A DNA stretch of 42,581 bases from Candidatus Physcocola equi (GTDB lineage Bacteria; Bacteroidota; Bacteroidia; Bacteroidales; Paludibacteraceae): assembly GCA_018064855.1 (NCBI GenBank), contig JAGHUM010000041.1, positions 1-42,581 on the forward strand, written 5' to 3'. Of this stretch, positions 1-11,300 are shown in pieces. Within the stretch, counting starts at the first letter, position 1; each line of letters opens with the position of its first letter. The position numbers and the translations under genes were made by a program. Below the pieces are notes generated by a model, which saw nothing but the letters and a program-made list of their open reading frames with translations, did no database searches and was not told the origin of the DNA.

Positions 1-193
1 CTGTGAATACAGAAAAGAAACAAAAGAAACGCGGGCTTGTGAAAAATCCTCGTTAGCTGTGCTTTCTTTCCGCTGAATTTTCAAAAAACGGTCTTCGCCC
101 GTGTGAAAATTCTTTTGCTCCAAGAAAGCTACGCAAGCCCTCGTATTTTCCAAATAAGCCCGCAGCGTTGGTCCTTGGGGACCAATCTCACAG
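1..193. repeat. Nested palindromic intergenic element
   Basis: The first 232 bases contain no gene. They hold a set of nested inverted repeats: CTGTGA (1-6) with TCACAG (188-193); GCGGGCTT (31-38) with AAGCCCGC (156-163); GCTTTCTT (61-68) with AAGAAAGC (122-129); GAATTTTCA (75-83) with TGAAAATTC (104-112). A separate perfect 7-bp hairpin with a TTGG loop lies at 168-185. The arms are arranged concentrically, so a transcript or single strand could fold into one long interrupted stem. No T-run follows the hairpins, so it is a poor intrinsic terminator for the minus-strand gene ending at 233. It could be a palindromic interspersed repeat or a MITE-like remnant cut by the window edge. Confidence 0.5.
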
Positions 194-232
194 ATTTTAC
201 AGTTGGATAATTAGTGCTAAAGGGTGAACTTT

Positions 233-2314
233 TTACATTTTTTCATACAGTCTTTCTGGAACACTTTTTAGTGGTGCATTAAGCACTTTATCGTATAATA
301 TATATAGATTTCTATATGTTCGAGTCATTGCTACATAAAGAGCCTTTTTATCATCGGAATTATATGCACCTTGATAAAACGGTAAAATAACAGTTTCGAA
401 TTGTAATCCTTTTGCACTATGATACGTCATTAGCTTTGGTCGTTCACTTTTAAAGTCTAAAGTGTCTTTATTGTTAGAGTCATTATATCCTGCATTATAT
501 TTGAATTCGCATGCGAAGTTTGCTGTTGTAAAAGCATTCATTATCTCAATAACTAAGTGGTTCTCTGGCACTAAAATACCTACATTACGATATTTATTCT
601 CATTTATCAAGTCCACAATCCGATCTATTTGTTCTTGTTTTGATTGACATTCAATAAATACAGGTAAAGCATTCTCTTTACTATGGTATAGACTTTCCGA
701 ATACTCTCTAACTTTATCATCTTTTTCAGTCAATCCCAGATACCCTTGTGTAATCTTGGCTATTGGTTTTGGAAGTCTATAGTTGTTATATAATCGAGAT
801 ACAGTAATACCTGTCAATGAAGAAATCTCATCAATCGTCATTGTCTGTTTTCCAAAGGCTCTATAGATTGACTGTGCAGTATCACCAAAGAAGAAAAAAC
901 ATTTTTTTGCAGCATTAATGAATTGCAAAATATCTTGTTTGTCAAAGTCTTGTATTTCATCAACAATTATATAGTCGGCTCTAGGCATACCTTGATCAAT
1001 CCACAGCCAATGATAAAAGAACCTACCTTCAAGATTATTATCTTTACCTTGTCTCATATATCTATTCAGAGACTTTGTATAGGCAATAAGAATAACATCG
1101 CCATTAGAATCTAAAATTTGTTGGGCTTTGTACATTGCGATAACAGACTTGCCACTACCAGCACATCCTGCTATAATCATAGATTTATCAATGGTATTAC
1201 CAATCAAGTCTAATTGTTCATCATCCATTGACTCTTTTTCCACATTGAAGGCCTTAAGAATTTTCTGCTTCATTCCAAAGCGCTTCTTTGGAGTTTGTGT
1301 TTTAGATTCTATTGTTGTTTCAATCTTATATTCGATAATCTCAACTTCTTTTTCAACTGCTTTTACCTCTTCAATCAACTGAATTGTTTCAGTTTCAAGT
1401 TCAATAGGAGAAAGAGTAATATCTGCATTTGATGTCGATGCAACTTGCAATTGGTCAGCCTTTATCTGTAAAAGTTCGGCTTTCTGTTGCTGAATAATTA
1501 AATCCTTCTCGTCTGCCATCTTTTGCATCTTATCCATCATGGTTTGAAGCAAAGCAACAGCCTCATGCAGTCCTTTCTTATTCTTCTCATTTTCAGCCAT
1601 CTCTTTAGCCAAAAGTACATTTGGTGAGAAATCATCACCATTGTGTGGCTGTTCTTCATGGAATAAATCAGAAGGCATAACATTTGTGTCACTATACCTT
1701 GTCATGATATAGCGCTCGTCAAGTCCTTTAAGACGAATGAACTCAAAAATATCCTCAGGAGTAATTACAATTGATTGACCAGAACGAGTTTTGGCCTTGA
1801 TAGTATCGAGTTCTTCACCCATATGCTCGATGTCTGTCACGTTAACCCAAGCATTGGCACCCCATTTGAATTCTTCGTCCAATTGTAGTGTTTCTATTGA
1901 CGAGAACACAACAAGGGCTTGTATGTTATTGCATGCATTTTCGTTTTTAGTAAAATGAGCTAAGCCATCGCGTAATGCACGTCTATTTATCTTCAATTGC
2001 TCAAAGACGGTTTTTGATGAACCATCCTTTTTCTTTGCACCTCCGTTTATCCTCTCGGAATCATGAAACCAATCACCATTTGCCTGGGCTTTAATGTTAC
2101 CGGCATAGTTTTTGAACTCAACAAGAACAATAGCATCTTCTTTGAAAATGAGCCCATCAACATCGACACCATTAATGTTTAATTTGCCACTTAGATATAA
2201 AACGAGTTCATTTCTACCTTGGTAATGCTCTTGTAGAATAGGTAGAGTAGCACGAAATTGACTGATTTCACCAGCGTTGTCTGCTCTGTTAAATTCGTAT
2301 GTTATTAAACTCAT
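233..2314 (-). CDS. NERD-domain nuclease fused to UvrD-like SF1 helicase
   Basis: This 693-residue protein has an N-terminal NERD domain (about 15-140) of the PD-(D/E)XK nuclease fold. The putative metal site is visible as D53 in DVDGLIF and E66/K68 in VEFKNY. A charged, probably coiled-coil linker covers about 235-340. The C-terminal half is a short SF1 helicase: Walker A GCAGSGKS at 383-390, DEIQD at 452-456, GDTAQSIY at 477-484, MTYHSAKGLQF near 629-639 and YVAMTRTYRNLYI near 660-672. The ATG follows the stop of the giant helicase gene by 12 nt, so the two are almost certainly cotranscribed and perhaps translationally coupled. NERD-helicases are known in DNA processing and phage defence (for example Nhi is a nuclease-helicase immunity protein), but this exact pairing was not recognised. 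The function is inferred; the domain assignment is firm. Confidence 0.88.
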   Translation of the reverse strand: MSLITYEFNRADNAGEISQFRATLPILQEHYQGRNELVLYLSGKLNINGVDVDGLIFKEDAIVLVEFKNYAGNIKAQANGDWFHDSERINGGAKKKDGSSKTVFEQLKINRRALRDGLAHFTKNENACNNIQALVVFSSIETLQLDEEFKWGANAWVNVTDIEHMGEELDTIKAKTRSGQSIVITPEDIFEFIRLKGLDERYIMTRYSDTNVMPSDLFHEEQPHNGDDFSPNVLLAKEMAENEKNKKGLHEAVALLQTMMDKMQKMADEKDLIIQQQKAELLQIKADQLQVASTSNADITLSPIELETETIQLIEEVKAVEKEVEIIEYKIETTIESKTQTPKKRFGMKQKILKAFNVEKESMDDEQLDLIGNTIDKSMIIAGCAGSGKSVIAMYKAQQILDSNGDVILIAYTKSLNRYMRQGKDNNLEGRFFYHWLWIDQGMPRADYIIVDEIQDFDKQDILQFINAAKKCFFFFGDTAQSIYRAFGKQTMTIDEISSLTGITVSRLYNNYRLPKPIAKITQGYLGLTEKDDKVREYSESLYHSKENALPVFIECQSKQEQIDRIVDLINENKYRNVGILVPENHLVIEIMNAFTTANFACEFKYNAGYNDSNNKDTLDFKSERPKLMTYHSAKGLQFETVILPFYQGAYNSDDKKALYVAMTRTYRNLYILYDKVLNAPLKSVPERLYEKM

Positions 2315-2326
2315 AATATCTTTTTT

Positions 2327-5300
2327 TTACTGACCGTAACCAGCTATGTTTACAATAAATATATATCCTTGGTTCTTAGCTTCAGCACACCATCCAGAAG
2401 CATAATTCGGATTTTGACCAGTTTTTTCTTCTGCTCGTTTGTCTGCAGCTAAAGTATCTTCGTATGTCCAGTAGAATACTTCGCTCACGAAGAAACCATT
2501 CAACATATCTTTGTTTTCTACATCCATCCTTTTTGCTATGTTGCTTTTTTGGGATAACTGCCCGACATATTTACCATTATGGACTATATTGTATGAAGTA
2601 AATGGTTCCCCATTTTTCTTCTTGCGTTTACGAACAACGGAAAGAGAATCATTTTTTCGAATTTGATATACAATATAATCATTAAGCTTGATTCTATTAA
2701 AATTATAGTCATTCGCAGAATATCCAATATTGTAATTAACCAATCCGACTTTTCTCTCTCTAATTCCCCATTGGTCCTCAAGACTCGCAAATCTCTGCAT
2801 GTTTTCAATCGCCAATTCACGATTACCTTTGTAAACAAACAGGAATTTCTTTGCTCGAGTGTATGCTACATAAAGAAGTCTTTGTTCTTCCTCGATCTGC
2901 TCTATGTCTGAACGAGAAAGAGGAAGCGAAATGTCCATATCCTCAGTCGGGTTAAATGGTAATGAGGTCACTGATGGAGTTATAATGACTGCATCAAATT
3001 CAAGACCTTTAACTTTATGCATGGTTGTTAACACAACATTCATTTGTTGGTCTACCAGGATACGTCTGTCGGCATATCGCTTATCATCATATAACTTATA
3101 TAGCTGAGGATTATCTTCTTTTAGAGTTTCCCTTATGCTATCAGCCATTTCACCGTAAGTGTGTGGTTCCTCGTCACCTGTAGCGAAATCCAAATAGTCA
3201 AGAATAAGGACATAAGCAAAATCCATATAAAATGGATCCCAACTTGAAAGTTTCTGAATCCATGATGTGATTTTCGTTTTTAGATATTGTTCAGTTTCGC
3301 TGTTGTCTATTATTATTTTTTTATTTCGATTATCATCTAGTAGTTTTAGTACCGAATAAATTTCTCGCATTCTGAACAATTCACATGCGGATGCTCCTTG
3401 AATCCTTATACGAATTCCGGGCAGATTTAGTGCTTTGATGAGCGAATATCCATGATATACTTCGTTATTTGTTCTGAAGAACACTGCCAGATCGGAAACG
3501 CCTTGCTGTTTTAGCCACTGAACATATCCTGCAAAGTCTTGGGACCAATCACGATTATTTGGATAGATATAAACATATTCACTTTGTGGTTCCTTCTCGA
3601 TATTCTTTTTGCATGGCCTTAAAGCATTTTTTGATGGAGAATGCTCTGGAAGATAACACTTAGCAGCATTAAGAATCTTCGGATATGAGCGATAGTTTGT
3701 AAACATCTCCATCTTCTTTGGGTTCAGAGTATCGTAAAGCTGTTTATAATAGTAATTAGGATCCATCGACTCTTCTTTCTCAAATCCATAAATACTTTGG
3801 TCTTTATCCCCAATGGTAAAGAATGTCAAAGGATTATAAATCTCTTTCAATCCAAACATAGCATTGAGTCGAGTTTGTGTTATATCTTGAAACTCATCAA
3901 TAAACACATATTGAAGTTCTGGCATGGCTGCTCTCACGTCATTAGGTCGATTCTTTATAGTATTTAGAAGAATACTTTCCCATTCGAACATTTCATGACC
4001 AGCTAAAGCTTGATCGCCACAAACTCTTTTAGCGAGGCTATGAAATGTGTATACGTGCAGTTGACTGGCAGAACGACTTAATCCTAAAGATGCAAACAAT
4101 TTTGCCAAACGACTCCTTAATTCGACAACGACAGCTCTATTGTATGCCAATACAAGAATACTCTGTGGATTGACATGCTGGTGATATATTAACTTAGCGC
4201 ATTTTAAGGTTAACACATGAGTTTTTCCTGAACCTGGACCTGCCTCCACATTCACATTATTATTTGAGTTTTCTTGATATATTGCCCATTGTTCTGGGTT
4301 GTCCTTAAGTTGTTCTTCGGCATTCTTTATTGCTGTAGCTCGAAGAGCCTCCCATATTGGATCGTTATCGGCATAATATTTGCTCAATAATGTTCTAAAA
4401 TCCTCTGCATTTTTTGATGCAAAATATGTACTTATCAGTTCCTGGAAATCCGTCTCGGTATGTATCTTTGTCGTAAGAACATCCATCACATACAGGCGTA
4501 GATTGCGTATTTCCATCGCTTCATCAAAAGCAACTTTATCATCGAAATCTTTTGAACTTTCAGCTACGTTTTCAAGAATCGCATTTTCAGATTGTTCTGT
4601 TGTATATATTTCTATGCCAGTAGGCAGTAGGGCATCTGTTGCAAGGTATGCCATACCGTCTAGATAACGCAGAAGACTGTCAAAATATGCAAATCCCCTT
4701 TCTTCAAGCTGTAATTCAACAATGGCATTCGACCATCTAAGTTTTGTCTGTTTGTTGTTGTTTATGTAAGAAAGCAGACGGATGCAATCTTTTTGGAAAG
4801 AATTCAAAAAGTCTTTCCATGTATCTTTTTCTACAATCACGGACTGTAGTACACTCTTTTTCTTGGTGTCAAGATATGATTGTACCTTAACATCAGGAAT
4901 CAGTTCCAGCAGAGAAATTACCTGTCTGAGACGTTTTTTATACAAATCATCGTGATATGACTTGGCGATGGACAAACCTTTATTCTTCTGTTTATCGTTC
5001 TCGTTGTACCATATCATGTATTTCTCTTTAGTCTGCTTGCCGTCTTCTTCTGTTTTAGTTACATCTTTGACTATTTCTTCAAGATTGTCAGCTTCCCTTA
5101 TAAACTGATGGATGTCGCTTAAAGAATAGTTGCGTTCGACCTTCAAACGGTTGTTTTCTAATAATTTTCTCGTTGCATTTAATATAACGTGAAATGCGAC
5201 CTCATGAGAAGAATAACTATTAAGCATATAGCCAACTTCACTTAGACGGGTGAAGGCTATGTGACAACGTGTTTCTTCTTCAATACGAATGATTGAATGT

Positions 5301-8300
5301 TTTTCGCACCATATCATGCAGTCCAGCAGTCTTGTTGATGACATTGATATGTTTGAAGCAAGTTCCTGTAAGGACACCTGGATGGTTTGACTTTGTTGCT
5401 CGTTTTGGATTAGTCGTAGCTCTGAAAGGATGTCAAAGGCGAGTTTGCCCTTGGTTGATGATGATAAGCGTTTTAGTTTATCTTCAAGTGACTCGGCGGA
5501 ATTATTATCGAGAATGGTTACATTAATGTGAGCTGGACTTAAGTACCCCATTTTTATACGCCCCATGCGTTCAAGCCAATATTGACCAATCTTAAAGTCG
5601 GTAAAATCATGATCAAATTGTCCATTTGCCCATAGTGTGTTAGGTACAACTATTGGGTATTCTCTTGTCTTTTCAAGAGGTTGAATGTGTGATATATATG
5701 TATTTATCGCAACTCTGATCTCTTCCAGGTTCTTCCAACTCAACATATTCTGAAGGAGCTGCTCCCTTGCCTTTTTGATGTCATCTGTTGAGCATAGGCA
5801 GACGGTAGGAATAGGATTTTCAGTGCTAAATCCTACTGCTTTATACATATCTTCATTTCTTCCTGCGCGACCAACTTCTTGTAAATAGTCTTCCATTACG
5901 CTTGGAGGCATAAGATGCACAATGTAATGAATATTAGGAATATCCATGCCCATGCCAAAGGCTTTTGTAGCACACAAAATATAAAGAGGATCAGATTCTT
6001 CCTTAAATCTTGTATAGGTTTCCTCTCTATCGTCTCCATCCATGCCGGCATGAAAATATCCTACCGATTGGTTTGCAGTTGAAGAGTTAAGCACTCCCAC
6101 TTTTTGTAATTCATCTGTAAGCATCAATGCTATTTCCTCACATTGATTTCTTGTTTTACAGAATACAAGCATTCGACTCTTACTAGAGTCAATTTTATTT
6201 AATTTTATATATTCAACTATCTCTTTAAGACGATGCGGTATATCATGCAATACCTCCTTGAATTTCATTCCAATATGGCTACGAATAGGATTATAAATCT
6301 TTCTGTCGTTGTCTTGGCCAAGTCGTTTGACTGGGACAACTTCGTTAATCTGTTCATAAATCATATCCGTAACTGTGGCAGAAAACATTGCTATACACAT
6401 GTTCTCACCATATGAATCTTTTTGTTCCTTACATTTCTTAATTACATTGAGGTATTCAGGACGGAACTCCATACCCCATTGAGAAATACAATGGGCTTCA
6501 TCAAACACCATGTATTCAAGCCCATGGTCATTAGACATACGAGTTATAAGGGCATTGAGGAAGGCTCTCGAACGGAAACGCTCTGGAGTAACATATAATA
6601 TAGCTATTTCACCACCATTAATTTTGCGATAAATGCTTCTTATTTCTTGATAAGAACGGTCGCCATTCAAGTAATCGACATTTGAGATGAATCCTTTCTC
6701 ACCTAATTCTTTTACTTGATCTTGCATCAATGCTTTCAATGGCGTTACTACAATAGACAGCTTATTTGTATATGCTGAATTGTAGAGTGCTGGGCCTTGA
6801 AACAAAACGGACTTACCTCCACCAGTTGGTAAAGATACAAGATAGTTTTCTTTGCGAGACAGTATCTGTGGAAGGATTTCCTTTTGGATTGGACGCCACT
6901 CATGTTTGCCGTCTTTATCAAGAGGTACAAAAACATTCAGGATTATCTCCATTGCTTTCTCAATATCTGTATTGTCATGGTATATTGACATCTCGTCAGT
7001 GAAGATTTCCTTAGTTCGATTCAACGCATTATTGAAATCATCTTCATTCTGCCATATATCCTTGATACCTAATGACGAAATACCCCATGCAGACGATAGG
7101 GAATGATATTCTTCGAGAAATGAGTCAAGCACATACATCGTGGATTCAACACTATTGGCTTTTATGAATCTGAAAAAGTATTCATAAATAGGCCAAATAG
7201 AAAGCAATGCCGATTGATATGTGTCTTTCGTTGAACCCGCATTGTCTTCTGATTTTTTTTCTTTCACCCCGTCATTTAGGAATGACTTATTCATTTCATC
7301 CGCAAATCCATGCCACATCATCATGTGCTTTTCAACTGCCAGATGGTCCCATACATAACAGTAAGGGGTATCTTTACGCCAATCAACAATCTCAAAGAAC
7401 TTGTCTTTACATGTTACAAGAAGACCATTATGATGATGTTCTATCATCTCTAATTTTCGAATTAGCGTCCCTTCACTCGGAACATAATATCCCTGTTTAC
7501 GAGCATATAATTCTACTTTCTCTATTTCGAGAGCATCGTCTAGCAAAAGGATAATAGGTAATTGCTTTTGATTACTATGTATTCTATTAAGTAGCGCAAA
7601 TTGGTATGTCCAATAGGTAGCCCTATATCGAGTTGTTGCGGATACACGTTTTTGAATAGCATTAAATCCACGGCTTCGTTCACTATGAATCAATGTTATA
7701 TTCCTTCCTTCTACATTTTCTGTCATCCATGGAATTATCTCTACATGGAAACTGTCAGAGGTATTCTCTTCTATTGATTTAAGTACAGAGAAAAAGTCAT
7801 AATTATAATTTATGACGTATTTTCCCTGTCGTGTTCGTTCTATCCATACATTGGCCGCATCGTTAGGAACATCTTTAAAGATATGAAGTTTTCGTTCTTC
7901 TTGTGTAATTGACAAATAACTTGAGGCTCCAAGACGCATAGGAATACTGCTATTATTATCCCAAAAGTCTGAAGGCGAATAGAGCGTAGATAAAGCGTAT
8001 TGATTTACTCTATTTTCAATCTCACATCCTATAAAGTAAATATGTTCATAATCTCGCAAATTATCTTTGTCTGAAATGAAGTCCATATCAACACAATCTA
8101 CCTTACCTTCCGATTTGACAATATAATCGGAAAGAACATCATCGGTTAGATAATTCAAACGCAGGTATTGTGCTAGATTTGCCACTACAGGCGTTTCTGA
8201 TAAACCACTAAACCTATGTAAAATTGTATTTAAGAATATATCTTTCAATGGCTTATCGTCAAGTCGCTCTTTGCTTATAGACATATAATCAATATCATCT

Positions 8301-11300
8301 GCCTCCTTCGCAAATCTCAGACTTACGTGCTCTGCAATTCTTGACCACAATCGTTTAGGAGCAACAATTAAAGCCTTGTCGCTTGATGTATTTATTTCTT
8401 TTAGTTTCGATGTAATTTCCTTGTCTGTATCAATCAAAACCTGGTAGAACCCTGTATCGCCAGACTCTTTACTGAAGAAATCGGCAAATATTGGTTGTCG
8501 TAGAGTATCGAGTATTTCATTTATTTTCTTAGGGAGTAAAGCTGACAATTCACTACATAATTTTCCATCTTGTGCAAGTCGATATAGCTGATTCCAGAAC
8601 AGGCGGTCAACAAGTTCAGTGTCTTCTTGAGCTGTATGACCAGTATGTAAAGCATATGAATATCTGCATGGATTCAAAAGGATCTCAATTTCCAATGTGT
8701 CCCAAATGAAAGCATTAGATTCGAACCCTTTCTTTTTGAGAACAGTTCCTAAATCCCATTCTTTTATTCTATGACCGACTATTATGTCTGCATGATTAAG
8801 TGCACGTAGTAAGGATCCAAGTTGTTCTTCTCCTTGGTAAACTTTGGTATTATCGTTACTTCTAAATGCAAACTCTCGTATAGTATTCTCGTCAGACTCT
8901 AAGTCAAAAGATATATATGGAATTTGTGATTTTAATTTCTTCCATTGCTCTCCTATATAAAGGTCAAATAGACCTGTGGATGCAAAATATTTTGCTACTA
9001 TGTTCCTGGAATATTCCTCAGGACACAATTGTAGGATTTTATACTGTAGATCTTCTGTTAGGTTAATTATAGAATCTCTAAACTTATCGTCATTAATGCT
9101 TGTTAAAGTATCGGCAATAGCCTCTTTGTCATCTTCCTCAGTAAATGATTTTTGGCAACTTTGTAAGAATAGGCATACAAATTCTGCATTCTGTGCATTA
9201 AGCCATTGCGGAATACGATCAAAATCATCTACAACATTCAAATACTCTAAATCAGCAGTTTGAACAAACATCTCTACCGCCAATTCATCAGTTATTTGAT
9301 CTGAAGCATTTATAATATCAGTAATCTTAATTTCATGTTCAATACATAATGCTAAGAATTCGCGGACTTTGGTCTCATCATCTTTTACAAGAATGTTAAG
9401 GTGAGAACAAATACTTCCATATATGTGATTTAGAGTGACATTATTAGTTATGTAATTGTAGATTAATTCAAAATCATTATGGATGAACTCTTCTGCCAAG
9501 AGCTTTAGTATCTCCATATGATGTTCTGGATCGTCGAGCAATTTTGAAACAAATTCTTTCTTTTCTTCATAATCTAATACACTTTGAATGTTACTTTGAA
9601 TTAAGAAAGACTTTTCTTTATCTGTAAAATATGAAATCAAAAAAGGAATTGCATTTGGTTCTGCATTCTCTTTGAGCCATAAATATATTTCATTCCATTG
9701 CTTATTAGAATCAATAAATGCATCATAGTTCTCTGTTGCAAGAGATACTGCATAGAGCAAATCCATGGAAAGTGTCGCTGAGTTGGAGATTAACGAGTCC
9801 AGAATAAATGGGTGAGTTTCAAGCCAACTACTAACATTGTCAGGATATTCTTTTAAGGATTCCTCAAGTATTTCAATAGTTTTATCATAGAAAGGTGTAA
9901 AGTCAAAATCTTTAGGCAAAACGTTAAGTACTGATATATCTTTCTTTGAAAAGATTGAGTTTTCGATCTCAGACTCAAACGCTTTTATTGAATTAGAATA
10001 ATTAGCATTCTCATCTTGATACGCTTTGAATTCCGGTAACAAAGTTATGAGAAGCTTTGTTAATTCTGGATCTTGTAAGAATTCAGAAATAACTTTGTTT
10101 AATTCATTACCTTTATATACTGATAAATGTTCAGCAAAACATTCTATAATGATGTCTTTATCACCTGAATTTCTAAGAATCCTATTGATTACGTGACATA
10201 TCACATTATAATTATGGCGTGTGCCTTTAGAATCCAAACCAGATATTTTTGCAAATTTTCCTCTGTAGGGGAGTGCATATAATAAGCCATTCTTATCGTA
10301 GGGTAACTTATCTCCTTGTGTTGCCTCTCGTCTTCCTCTGAAAATAGCAGGTGTCATGATAATCCAATCACCTTCATCTGGTGTTATTTCTGGATTCCAA
10401 TTTCTTTTGTTCAGATTGAAAGAATACAATTCACCCTTAGTATCATCATTATTTATGCCTAGGGCATTAGTTAAGACTCTTCCAAAATCATTCACATGGT
10501 TGTCAAAGAATTGAACTACAGCTATATTCCTTTCAAGTGCTTTTTTTCTTTTGAGTAAATTCTGTGTGGGTTGTTCTTTTTCGATTAACTTGCTTGTTAT
10601 TGTTATTTCAAGCAAGTGTTGTTCGACGTTGATTGCTGATATAACGCCAGAGATAGCTTGTCCCTCTGGATAAGTATATCCCACAGGTATTTCTGCCTCA
10701 ACTATTGCTTCGTTATCAATTTCTATATAAGCACGATTTTTCTTTGAAATCTTTTTTACAATACCTTCGATTTCACTACCGACTGATAATTTATCAATCA
10801 CGTTTAGTAGTGGGTCTTCAATCAATTGTTTTCTGCTTAAAATCAGTTTTTTCTTAACTTCATCATACCCAAGAACAATTACTTCAATGCGCTCCCCTTC
10901 TGAAAGGTATTTGTGAATATCGTCAATAAATCCCCATGCAACATCCTTTGCATATAGAAATCCAGAAACGTCTCCTAAAGAAATATAAGCACCATGAGGC
11001 ATGACTTTGTCAATCACACCACAAATTCTTTCATTGAGATGAATGTCACCAAATTCCTTTAACCGACTTATCTCCACATCAGAAATGGCTGTTGTTAACC
11101 CTTCTATAGCCTTAATTACTGGACGTGTGGAATTATTGAGCACAGATAATTCTGTCGTCCCTACCGCTTTTTCTTCATTTGCTGCAATTGTTGTAGAGCT
11201 TACATGTTGATATTTCATTCTGTGATGAAATATAGGATCTATCTGTCTTAAAATAGAGTCACCTAACACGAATTCAGGATTACTTGGTATAGTGACTCCT

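Noticed and set aside
168-185. Hairpin as terminator of the NERD-helicase gene
   Set aside because: No T-run follows on either strand; it seems part of the palindromic element.
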